This document shows, one piece after another, positions 32,701 to 44,700 of a DNA stretch of 64,000 bases (position 1 is its first letter; the number at the start of each line of letters is the position of its first letter). The translations under genes and the position numbers were made by a program. Under the pieces are notes generated by a model, which was not told where the DNA came from, searched no databases, and worked only from the letters and a program-made list of their open reading frames with translations. Origin of the DNA: Nocardia takedensis NBRC 100417 (GTDB taxonomy: Bacteria; Actinomycetota; Actinomycetes; Mycobacteriales; Mycobacteriaceae); contig NZ_BAGG01000266.1 of assembly GCF_000308695.1 (NCBI RefSeq), forward strand, positions 1-64,000, read 5' to 3'.

Positions 32701-35700
32701 AGCGGTCGATCTCGTCGACGCCGACGTGTTCGACCATGTTGACCAGCATGGTCAGTTTCGGGTCTTCGCCACTTTCGGCTTCGTCGCATACCTCTGACCA
32801 GCTGCGGTACGGTGCCAGGTCCTCGTGCATCGCCCGCGGTGCGTTCGGTGCGTCGAGGCGGGCGCTGCTACCTGCCACCGCCGCGGAGCGGTCCATTGTC
32901 AGCAGATATCCGTCCATCTCTTGGAGATAGCGGGCGCTGTTCACGAGTGCGTTCAGTTCCGGTTTGACCCCCTTGGGGACGCCGACTGTCCGCCCGGCCT
33001 CGAGTTCTCGCGCGATCTGGGTGAGCGCTCCGCCGTTGGAGCGCACGAGGATCGCGTCGGCGTCTGCCATGGTCGCGACCGGGTGTGTTATTCGGGACGC
33101 AGGCCCCGCACCTTCGACGCGCTTATCCGAGTCGAGCAGTTCCAGGAATCTGTTGCCGATATCGGCGATCTCGGGTCCGAACCGCCAACTCTTGGTGAGG
33201 GGCAGTTCGATGTCGGCGGGGGCTGTGCCCAGGTAGTCCACAGCCCCGGTGAAGCCGTAGATCGCTTGGTCCTGGTCTCCGACCAAGACCTTGCGCATTC
33301 GCTGATCGGCGACCACTCTGGCAAGAACAGGTGCGGTGTCCTGGCCCTCGTCCAGGAACAGGATGGTGGCGGTCCGTTTGAGACCGGAACCCGGCTTGGT
33401 CAAGTCGGGTCGGGTCAGAGCCCATGCTTTGCGTACGTGATCGTTGGTAAGTCGGAGGACTCCGTTCTCCGCGGTCAGGTCCGCCCACGCGCGCTCCGCG
33501 TGGACCAGCACCTGTCGACCGGTCGATTCGGGCATCTGCTGGATACGAGCTGGTAGGTGTGATCGTCCGAGGTGATCTTCGGCGCTGGAGGCGAATGAGT
33601 CGACAGTACGGATTGCTGCCAATGCCTGCTCGGGGACCGACAGCGGTCCGGGCTCCCCGGAGGGAAGCGGCCGCGTGATGCCGAGGTGTCGAGCGATCTC
33701 ATCGGGTGCCCGGACGACTTCCTTGTTGTCGAGGCGGTCTCGAAGGTATTGCGGCGCCCACTGATAGGCGATGGAGTGGCCGGTGCGGGACTCGACGTTG
33801 GCCGGCATCCGCTCGACGGCTTCCAATTGCACCGATTTGTTGAACGCGATATAGACGATGCGGGCCGTGGAGTCGGCCAGGCCGATACGGCGTGCCAGAC
33901 CTTCCAGGGTCGAGGTCTTGCCGGCCCCGGCCCCTGCCTGCACCTTGACGTCCCGGCCGGCCAGGACATGGTCGTAGACGGCTTGTTGTTGAGCAGTCGG
34001 CGCGAACGTCTCCCCCTCGACCGCGACGGCGGGCGAGGCTTCTGCGGGTGACGGGATCGACACTGTTGTCGGGGCGTGTGGTTTCGGATGATCCGGGGTA
34101 GAACGCTGGGTGGGGTGAACTCGGCGTTTCTGCTCTCCGAACTCAGGGGCGACGATCGGTGGGGGGGCATGGCCTACCTCACGCAGATGTGCGGTGTGTT
34201 CGATCCAAGCTCGTCGGTGCTCGGTGCCGAGATCGGCATGATAGAGGCGTTCGAAGAAGCTCTCCCACAGCGGATTCGCGGCATCCGCCGTGATGTGGGC
34301 GCTGGCGTGCGCCGCTTCGTACACTGCCATCAACAGTGCGTCGGCTTGGCTGTCGTCGAGGTGTCCGAGGGAGACGGTTGCGGCCTCGAGCAGATCACGC
34401 ACCGACCGCTGAACGGAGGACCGATGGGCGAGAGAAGCGATTCGTCGACGGGTGCCATCTGCCAGACTGCGCTCGAACAGTGCTTCGGTATCGCTGTTTG
34501 CGAGTTCGGCGGAAATCCGGGCGTGTTCGGCGCGCTGGTGTGACAGGTGCACATCCGTCGCCCCCTCGAGGGACAGACTCAATCCGTCGCCCAGGGTTGT
34601 CGCGGCGGCGGCGTGGACGGCTGAGGCTTGTAGATCGTCGACGGTCGGCGGTGTCGACGCCGTAGCCGGGGCCATGCGGGCGTGCAGTGCAGCGAGAATG
34701 TTCGCGGGCAGCGGATCGCTCTCGACCGAGTGCGGTGCGGCGGGGAGTGTGCTGCGCGACTGGGTGACCAGCAGCACCGCCCGACTGTGGTCTTCTGGAA
34801 CTCGCCACACCAGCTCGAACTCGTGCTCCATTCGGTGTGGGTCTCGGCCACGGACGATGTGCCGCACGCCTGCCGTGTCGGAGGCGGAGGCCGTGGTGAT
34901 CACGAATCCGTGGGCGCGGCCCGCGGCCGCGATCCGCGACGCCGTCTCCAGCCCCAGCGGCAGGCCGGGAGATGCGATCGGGGGGCCGTCGGCGGTGTCG
35001 AGATCGACGCGCCGGTCGCGGTAGGCCCTCGCGTAGTCTCGAAGCAATCCGCTCAAGTGAGGGGAGTTTCCCTTCACCATCGCCACGCCCATTACGCCGT
35101 AACCGAGTCGATCGAGTTCGTCGGCCAGGTCGGCGATCGCCGAGATGGTGGCGTCGACGGTCGATCGGTTGTTGTCGTATGCGCTGAGCATCTCGGGGGC
35201 GAGTTCGGCGAGCTGGCGGCCTTGGGCAATGATCCCGCCACCGCGTGACCACTGCGTCTTGGTCAGCGCGTCCGCGGCGAATTGAAGTGCCGCGCGCTGT
35301 CGGTCATCAGTCGATGTGTTTCGCGCGACGGCGAGCCATTTCGCCAGAGCCGCTTTGCCGTGGCTGGCCTTCGGCTTGTCGGGCACGGGAATCGCCCACG
35401 CACGTTCACCCACGGACTGGGCTCCCGCGTTGTCGCGCCACTGTTGTGCGGCGGTGGTGATGGCCCCTACGACCGCGCGATTGTCCAGACCAGGGATGGC
35501 CATCCGGGTCAATTCTTCCGCCAGCCCGGCCAGCGGGTCGGCCCCGCGGCGCGCGGCGGCGGCGGTCCGATGGACAAGGTCGGTCAGCTGATCGGTGGTG
35601 ACCGGTCCTAAATTCACCCACACACTCGACAACTGGGTGCTGAAGGCATCGAAGATCGCTGACGCGCGCTCCGCGGCCGCGAGTTGTGCTTTGGTGTGCC

Positions 35701-38700
35701 GCGTGTGCTCGTTTGCGGCGGCGCGCTCCCGCTCGTCGTTGATCAAGGGTTTCTCGACAGCGAGACGGTCGAGGACTGCTCGGTGATAGGTGATGTCGTG
35801 CAGGTCGATGGAGGGTTGGTCGTCCTCCGGGTCGCGGTTGGCGTTGGCCGACAATTCGCGGCCGAGTGCCCGCCACAGTTCAGGATGGGCCGGGGTGTAG
35901 GGACCGCTCGCGCGCACTGGCTCGGTATCGGACGACAGCGGTGGTGATGTCACCTCAGTGTCGTCGACGCCCGGCTCGTTCGCCGGGGGCGCATAGTGAT
36001 CGGTGCCAGTGGTCGACGGATCCAACGCCAGCGCTTGGCGCAACAACTGTGTGCGTTCGGCCTCGGGCAGGGAAGTGTCGGCGAGCCGACGGCGCAGATC
36101 GTTCGACAACGAAGCCTGGAACTGTGCGATGGTGCTTTCGGTGAGTCCGACGGTGGCGGCGTCTGCCGGTAGCGGGCCACCGTCGAGGGCGTTGAGGCGG
36201 ATGGAGTCGAAGCGAGGCTCGTAGTACAGCCCGCGCCAGTGCGGGCGCAGTTCGAGGACGTCACCGCGCAGCACTTCACTGGTGTGGTGGGAGTACAGCC
36301 GCCGGATCGCTGTTCGGCTGTTCGGCCCGAGCACCGCGCTCATGGTGGCAGCACCCAGCGCGTACAGCGCCACACGCTCGTCCTCGCCCAGTCCGCCCGC
36401 GTGCGGGTTCCTTGCCGGGGGATTCGGTGACGATCGATCGGGTTCAGCAGTCGCGGCGGTGGGCCTCGCGGACGGAGCTTCGCCCCGGGGGGATGGATGC
36501 TGTTGTTCTTGTCCTTCGCGCTGCATCGGATCTGTGGGTGGCCCCGGTGCGGGGGCGGGGTGGTCGTCCGTGTTCGCGGGGTTGGCCGGTGTCGTCGTGC
36601 GTTCCGGTCCGCTTTGGTGAGAAGGGGTGATGTCGTCGATCCCCAGGAAGCGGCGCAGCAGGGTTTTGCGGTCAGCTTCGGGGGTCGAGTCGGCGGTGAG
36701 TTGTTCGCGTATCCGGGGATCGCCCGCCTCGATGAACCGCACCAGTTCGGTGATGGTGACGGTGGCCGCGGCGGCGTCGGGCGGCACCGATCGTGTTTCG
36801 TTGAGTGAAACGATTCGGATTCGCTTGTCCCGGAGTTCGTAACACAGTCCATGCCAATGCGGCCGTAGGGCGGTGACTCGACTCGTCAGGGTTCCTGGGC
36901 CGCCGGAGGTGGAGAACTTGTGCGTGATCCAGAACCGGGGGTCGTTGCGCATCACTCGCTCGATCGAGCTGACCGCATAGATCGCCAACCGCTGATCAGC
37001 GGTCAACTCTGCCGAGACTCGCCGGCGTCGCCGTTTCGGTGCGGGCCGTGGATCCTTCTGGTGTGCTATAGGGGCGACCGTGGAGGTGTCTGGCTGGATG
37101 GTCGTGCTAACGGGATTCGGCGTCTGCGACCCGTCCCGGTCGATGACCGTCGACCCGGCGTCATCGGACTCGTGCCCGGAATGTTCGTTGGGTAGGTGCG
37201 GGCGAGGCTTGGGCGGCGCGGTCGGTGGATTGAGCGGGCTCTCGGGAGCGGCTTGCGCCTCGGCCTGGGGGACGATTCGGACAGACGGACTGATCTGATC
37301 GATTTCCAAGGCACGGTGGAGTTGGCGGTCGCGCTCGGCAGCGGGTTTGGTGTCGTCGGCGAGTTGTCGACGTGTCTCGGAATCCAACGACCGCGCGAAC
37401 GCATCGAATTCGCCTGCGGTGACAGTCGCAGCCGCGGCATCGGCGGGCAGATCGTACGGTCCGTTCGGCGAGCGAAGACCGACCGTGCCGATCCAGGTCG
37501 TGTAGTGCAGGCCACGCCAGTGCGGGCGCAACGCGGTGACTTCCGGACGAAGGTCGCCCGTGATCAGTGCGGAGTTGAGCATCTGCCATGTGCCGTCACT
37601 CAAGCCGGTCATCACACTGTCGGTGCCGAGTGCGAATACCAACAGGCGTTGGTCTTCGCTCAGTCCACCGAGATGCTGCTGCGTCGTGGCCGACTGCGAG
37701 GCATCCGGTTCCGGTGGTTGCGCGGCGGGGGCGCCCGATGAGGCACTGGATGGCTCGACGTTTTCCGAGCCGTCTGTCCTGGACGTGGTGGGCGACGATG
37801 GGATCGACGTTGCGAGATGGTGTCGTTCGGGCGGACGGGATGGTGTCGCGGTCGGCTGCTCGCGTCCGCTGCGTGCGAGTGTGTGGCCTGGGGGGTGTTG
37901 TACGGTGCGCGCCTCGCGGTCGGCCGCGGTGGTGTGATCGCGGATCAGCGCGGTGATGTCGGCGGTGCAGGTGGGCCAGCCGATGACCGGCGTGTCCTTC
38001 GCGGTGCGTTCCCAGCCCGGAGAGAGCTCGTCGGCGAGCCACACACTGTGCAGACCATTCACGCGGGACAGCGTCGACAGAAACGTGGACCCACCAGCTT
38101 CTATGCGATAGACCGGGTTTACGGCATCGTGGTCGATCACGGTGACGCGTTCCGTGGCGAGGTCGAGTCCGAGTTCGACAGCGCGCCGCAGCGCCTGGTC
38201 CTCGCCATCCGATACCGCGGCGAGCAGAAGGTGGTGACGTTCCTGGCGCGGGCCGCTGTGGGACAACTCGGCGGTCAGCTTGGTCACGAGTCGATCGAGA
38301 GCACCGGGCGCGGCGAGCAGTTGATCGGCGACGTCATGAGCGGCGGCCGTGGTTTCGCCCGGGACTTCTGCGGCGGGGGTGTCGATGTAGTGCCGCAACC
38401 GGCGGAATAGGAACGCGCCCATCGCGCGACCGGGATCGGGCCGGGGACCGAGTAGGTCCGGCTCGGCCAGCGCGAGACCGGTCAGGATATCGGTGAGGGT
38501 GCTGCGCTGTGCGGAGGTGCTGACAGCGGCAGGTCGGGGCGTTGGGGCTTCCGGCTGGTCGTAGACGTTCGTGCGACCGAGTTCCCAGATCTCGTGGGCG
38601 ATATCGTCGAGTTCGGGACCGTATTCGACCTCGGTGTGGGGGCCTGGAGGCGCGGGACGGTCGTGGATCAGTCGGCCCGGCCGTACCGCCGGTCGCGCGC

Positions 38701-41700
38701 GAGGGTCCGGTGGATCCGCGATCGGCCGATCGATCGCACGGGATTGCGCCAGATTGTAGGTGTAGCTGTCATCGAGTTGCAGGTCGAATCGGAGATCGAA
38801 TCGTCGAATACCGTGGGCGGTCCTGGCCACCAGTCGGGCCCGGAAGTGCGCGGGTCGGGCTGCGGTGCTTCCGTCTGTGTGGACAACGCCGTGCATCCCG
38901 CGTGCGCGGGCCGCGGCTGCCAGCTTGACCGCATCCGGCGGAGGCGGAAGGTGCAGATGCTCACCATCCGCATCGGAGGAGATCGGTAGGTGCTCGGGTG
39001 TCGGCCAGGCGCGCAGTCCCTCGAATACCGCCCCGGCGTCGACCTGGGGCGCCGCCGGTTGCGAAGTGGCAGTCGAATCGTTCGTGGCGGTCTGGGTGGC
39101 CGGCGGGGCAGTTCTGGTGCTTCCGTCGATGGCAGCGTGTTCGGGTGGGCCGAACAGGGAGTAGTTCTCGGTAGCGGCTTGTCTGAGGGCGGCAGCGCGG
39201 TTTCCGTTGTCGGCAACGGTGGCTTCCTCGACCGCGTCGACCGCGTGCCTCACCTCCCATATCGGGTCCAGGGGTAGATGATTGCGCATCCTGGCGTGAA
39301 GTCGATCCCTGTCGGTTGGGGTGTAGGTGCCGGTCTCGATCGCGTCGGTGGCCGCACGCACGATCTCGGCGGTCGAATGTCCGCGCTCGGCGCCGACCTG
39401 GTCGCGGATGTGGGCGAGAACCTCGTGCAACTCTTGGCGGGCCCGCGCCAGGGCGTCGGGTTGGTTGAGGGCCAGGGCTTCGGTGTGGGCGTCGGTGGCC
39501 AGATGAGCGCGAATGACGCCCATGATCTGGTCGGGCTGCTCGACGGATTTGAGTTTCCGGACGGCTCGCCGTTCCCATGGGCGGTCATCGCCACGCAGTG
39601 CCCGAGCGGTCCATACACCGACCGGTTCTCCGACGGCGGCCTCTGCTGTGAAGATCCCGAACTTCTGGCCGCGCTCACGGGGTTGGCGCACGATGTACAT
39701 GCGACCGCCGGCGGTGATGTTGTTCGATCCGTCCCATCCTCCGCGGAAGGTTTCGAAGCGTTCGTAGGGCGCGATCATTCCCAACTGAGCGGCGGCGGTT
39801 CCCTTCCGCGGCTGTGGGGGGACTTTGCGCGGCGTCGTGGATTCGGAGGCGATCTCCGGCGCGCCTTGCGTGGCCGGAGTGGCGGATGTCGGTGTGTGCG
39901 GTGGGACCTGTGTCCGTCCCGCTGCGGGAACATCTGTCGCTGTACGGGTTTCGTCGTCGTTCGACTCGCGGGCGGGCGCAGCCGCAGTGATGGTCGAGTT
40001 GACCTCAGCCAGGGCGCCCGCCGCCGTTGAGGTTGCCCTGTGATAGAGCGCTCGGGCCTGGGTGCCGCTGAGTGCCGCTGGTTCGAGGATAGCCAGGTCG
40101 AGTGGGGAGAGGGTCTGGAGGCGCGTCGCCGTCGAATCCCTCTCGTCCAGAACGACTTCGGCCCATCGGAGATCGTCATCGAGAGCGAGGTGATCACCGA
40201 CCACTCCGATCAGGCCGGTACGCAGGTCCAGTACGCGATCACCGACGGCGGGCTCGGTAGCGGCGCTTCGGAGTGCGTCGCCGAGCGTGTGACCGGCCGG
40301 AGTGCATCTCAGTTGCCCGGTGTCGGGGTCGCGGTCGATGAGTCCGCGGGCGGTGAGGTGATCGACCAACCTCGTGTCCGCGACATAGGTCCCGGCGGTG
40401 TCCGCGGTTCGGCCGAACACGTCGCGCACACCGGTATCGAATGTTGCCGTGCCCAACAGTCGCTGGGCTGCGGCCCTTAGGAGGGTGGTCTCGTCGGTGA
40501 CGACCGTGGAGTCGGGCAGTTCTTCGGTGCCGGGTGTTCCGGATTCGGGCGAGCCCGCCGATTCTCCATTGTCGGCGAACCGGAGAGAGTGATCGAACAA
40601 CGTCGAAGGCGGAGTCATCCGGCTGTGTGCCGCGGGCGCCGATGCGTGGGTGTCGGGTGAGTTGAGGTCGCCGAGCGGTGGGGTGCGGAGGTCGTCGAGG
40701 ATTGCTGTGACGATTTCGGTGGCCAGGTACGCGCCGACGTCGATTCCTACCTGTTGGGCGCGTGCGTCCAGTGACGGATCGGCGGTGCTCAGTTCGGCCC
40801 GCAGTTCGTCGATCGCGTCGACGACTGCTTCGGTATGCGGTGTGATTCGTGAATGCCGGTTGACGACGCTTGGTGATTTCTCGGTCGCCGCGGCCGCGTG
40901 CAGACGGGGATCAGCGGCCAACAAGGGGCGGGCGTATGCAGCCAGGTCTGCTCGGATTGCGGTGACCTGGATGTGCAGAGCGCGGGCGTAGTCGGGTACG
41001 GGGTCGTCGCGGCCCGCTTCGTGAAGGGCCTCGACCATCGCGGCGTGATAGTCGGTGCCCCAATCCTCCAGGGGTGCGCTGGGATGTCGACGCAGTGAAC
41101 CGTCCGCTCCGACCGTGATGGCCGTCGACGGTACGGTTCCGGGTCGTGGCGGAGGGTGGTAGCCGAGAACTGTCGACTGCCAACTGTCTTCGGTTACCGG
41201 CCCCGGGAGTATTGCTGGTGCGATGGTGATCCGGATATCACCGATGAGCCAGGCGCGGGTGGCGGGTTCGGTCGGGTCGACATCGAGGTCGGGAAATTGT
41301 TCGGGCAGTTGTGTGAGTAGCACAGCGGTGATGGTGTCGAGCGCGATCGCGTGGTCGTCGGTGAGCGGTAGCCCGGCGCGCGAGCCGATGATCGGGTCGT
41401 CTGCCAGCATCGCGGCGGCCCAGTCTCTCCAGCGTTGTCTCGCGTCGGGATCGGTGATCGCCGGTGTCCACCATCGGTCGCGGTGCCGCAGTGCGACCTC
41501 GGTGACCTGCTCGATGATCTGGGTGGTGCTGTACGCACTGTGGCGGGCGCGTTCATCACTGATCGCGGTGCTGTGGCTCGGGCTGCGAAGACTTGACTTC
41601 GCGAGCAGTTCCTCCACTACCTCTCGGACTGCGCCGACGCGCGCAAGGTGGTGGGGCGGAAGTGGTCGGCGAAGGATCGCGGCGTGCACGGCCGGGGCGT

Positions 41701-44700
41701 CGGCCAGTTCGTTGCGGATCGTCTCCCAGCTCACTGGGTCGGTGGCACGGCCAGGCAGGAGATCGGGGGCGAGGGTGTCCTCGGTTCCATCCGTGTGCGT
41801 CTGGTCATCGAGTTCGAGGACCTCGTGTCGCAGAATCTGGCCCAGCACGCGCAAATCGGCATGCTCGTCCAATCGGAGGCGAACAGCCTCGGGCACCGCA
41901 CGGGCGAACGCGGCCAGTTCCCTTCCCGTCAGGCTCGCCGGTTCGGATGCGTTGTGCAAGTGCAGAACACCGGCGTCGGCGCTGACCCGCACCTGCGGTC
42001 CCCAACCGTGGAGTTGAGCTGCCTCGCGCGGAGGTGGAGGAAAGCGTTGATCGGCCAACAGTGCGGGCAGCGCGGCATCGGGATCGGCAAGGGCGGCGGC
42101 CAATACCGGCAGGGTTTGTCTATCGGTCAACGCGGAAAGCAGTCGCCGCTGGCCGTCGGTAAGGCGCACCGGCGGACCGTCGTCGGTCGCATCGGTGATC
42201 GGTCGGCCTGCCACCTGGGCCAGGAGGCGACGTGCCTGGGCCAAGGGCAGCGCTCCCGGGCGGACACTGAACGGTTGCCCACTTCCGCCGCCCAATCGAC
42301 TGGCTCCCGAGGCGGTCGAGTTGTAGGTCAGCCCGCGTGCCGTGTCGTCGAAGACAAGGCGAATCGAGTGGCGCGCGCCGCGGAGGTCGCGGTGGCGCAG
42401 CACCGACACGGCGGCGTGAGTCGGATCAGGCAGTCGTACGTGGTGCCAGCCCATTGCTGTCGCGGCCCGCACGATCGGGTCGGCGATAGGTGCGGCGACG
42501 ATGGTGCCGCTGTGATCTGCCGCGCTACCGTAGTGGTCACGGATGATCTGTTGAAGGCCGGCGACGTAATCGGCAGTCGGGTCCACCCGGTAGGCGTCCT
42601 CGAGCAGTCGCTGGGCTGTGACGGGGTCCTCTTCCAGCAGCGTGTCCACGGCTTCCGTGAGCAGGGTGTCCACTGCCGCGGTGCGGGCTGCGCGGCGCGC
42701 GTTCAGTTGAGCCGCCGTGGAGACGAGGACTTCGTCGCGGTGGGTAGCGATGTGAGCGGCGACAGCCTGCCACAGGTGGTGGCGCAGGCTCCGATCGAAG
42801 TTGCGTTCGACGTAGGTTTCGGCGGTGTAGCGGGCGGCGCCCTCTTCACCGATGCCGATTTTCGGACGATAGAGATCGTGGGTGTGCTCTTCGACAGCGT
42901 GATGGATGCGTGCGAGGTCGGCGTCACTGAAATCCTTGCCGATCCACACACGGTCGGTGATCGCGGCCGTCAGTTCACGGCGCACCAACAGGTTGGTCCG
43001 GACACTGTGAGCTACGCGCTGAGCCGATGTCTCGGCGTCGACGTCGCCGACGGCGACGAGCTGATCGCAGACCGATACGATCTCCGCCTCGATTGGACCT
43101 GCAACCCGCTTCTGGAACTGGTCGTAGGTCTCCAGCCCGCGCGCTCGCAGCCTTTCCGAGGCGCCGACTACGGTGGCGACGAGGTGATCGAGTGCTGGTT
43201 CAGTTGATTCGCCGGGCAGAGGAACCAGTGGTGTGTCGATCACTCGGGAAACGGACTGGAGGTCGACCTGAGGGGAATCGGTACCGTTCCTGTCGGTACG
43301 TTCGTGGCTGTCGCGGAACTCGGCGTGCTGGAACTGCCAGTCCTGGCCGGCATGGCGCCAGTGCAGGGTCAAGTCCTGAATGCCCTGGGCGGCGTGCCCC
43401 GACAGTGTCAACACATAGGTCACTGCGTGGTCGCCATCAGGGAGGAATCGCCCCGTGGCCAGCCAGTGATTGCGTCGGGCGGTCTCGACCAGTGTGCGCG
43501 CCTGCCGCAACTCGGGCGGGACCAGCGTGGGTGCCGGATGCGACACTCGGCTCCACACGCTCGCGTGGCGGAACGGTCCTGTCGGTTGCGCCGCAGATTG
43601 CTGATGCGGGACAACGGGTTCCGTCGATGGCGAGGTTTCGGCTGTGGCGGCGACTTTCTCGGAGAACGAAGCATCCTCGACGGGCGGATCGGCGGCAGTC
43701 GATCCGGCGGTCTCGGGAGGATCGGCCACAAGGGGTGCCGATATCTCGGGCGGACCTACCGAGGTCCTCGGAGGAGGATCGGGGGTGTGATTCGGCGGCG
43801 GAGGGGGGCCGAGGGGCGGTGGGGCGGCCTGTGTCCGCTGAGGCATCGCGGGATCGATGTCTCCGTGGAATTGGGACTCGGAAGGCTGCGGGGTTGCGTC
43901 AAACGTTGACTGGTGGGGTTCCGATTCGGCCGGCGTACTGCGGGGGTCGTCAACATCGGTTGAGGAGGCGGTGCTGGCGAAGTCCGTCCTCGGTTGGTCT
44001 TCCGGCAGTTGGTCTGTATGCGGTCTGGAATCCGCGGGGTCGGAGTGGGCGACCGGTGTGGGATCCGGCGGCGGCGTCGCGTGGTCCTCTTCGGAGTCGG
44101 TGGCGAACGGGGTGGTCCAGCCGAGGCGGGCGTGGGGAACCGTGATTTCGGCGATCTCGCGCACCAGCCCTGCCTCGGGCCGGTGTGCGCCAGTGCGGCG
44201 CTGGCGGCGCTCGGCGTCCCTGACCGCGACGGCGGTGAGGTCGGTATCGGGCAGACGTGCGAGCTTGTCGGTGACGAGGGTAGCGAATGACTCTGTCTGT
44301 GAGAGTGTTTCAGGATCACCTCCTAGACTCCGTGCGGCGGCTACTATCTCGAGATCCTGGGCCAGGGTCGTACGCAGCGTGCTCCACAGTGGATCGGTCA
44401 GTTTCGTACTGGCCTCGAACCAGCCGTCCAGGACAGCTTCGCGGATTCGGTCCGCAGTTTTCGCCGATCGCGTGCGTGTCAACGCTTCGGCGACATCAGG
44501 GTGTCGGTCGAGGTCGGGCGTCTGCAACATCCGCGCCGGCTCGAACAGTGACGCACCGAGATCCCTCCAGGAACGTAGGGAGTGCTGCTCGAATTCATCG
44601 ATAGGCTCGGTGGCTGTGATGTCCTCCGAGGATCGCTCCGCGAATGGCATCGTCGAAGGGCTTGGTCTCGCGGATGGCGAAGTGGTGCTCTTCTGCGTCG

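Larger units (their letters stand above)
24040..43500 (-). repeat. eight dispersed copies of a GW...HxFxLxW...YxYN module in the giant protein
   Basis: Copies are seen near 43310-43500, 42300-42480, 38715-38935, 34735-34940, 29830-30040, 27490-27690, 26370-26590 and 24040-24290. The common pattern is a helix ending A-x-x-x-G-[WFM], then 20-40 residues, an H-x-[FY]-x-L-x-[WF] strand, a turn, and Y-x-[YF]-[ND/QR]-x-x-x-S. The copies are strongly diverged, so this is an alignment by eye. Confidence 0.65.
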
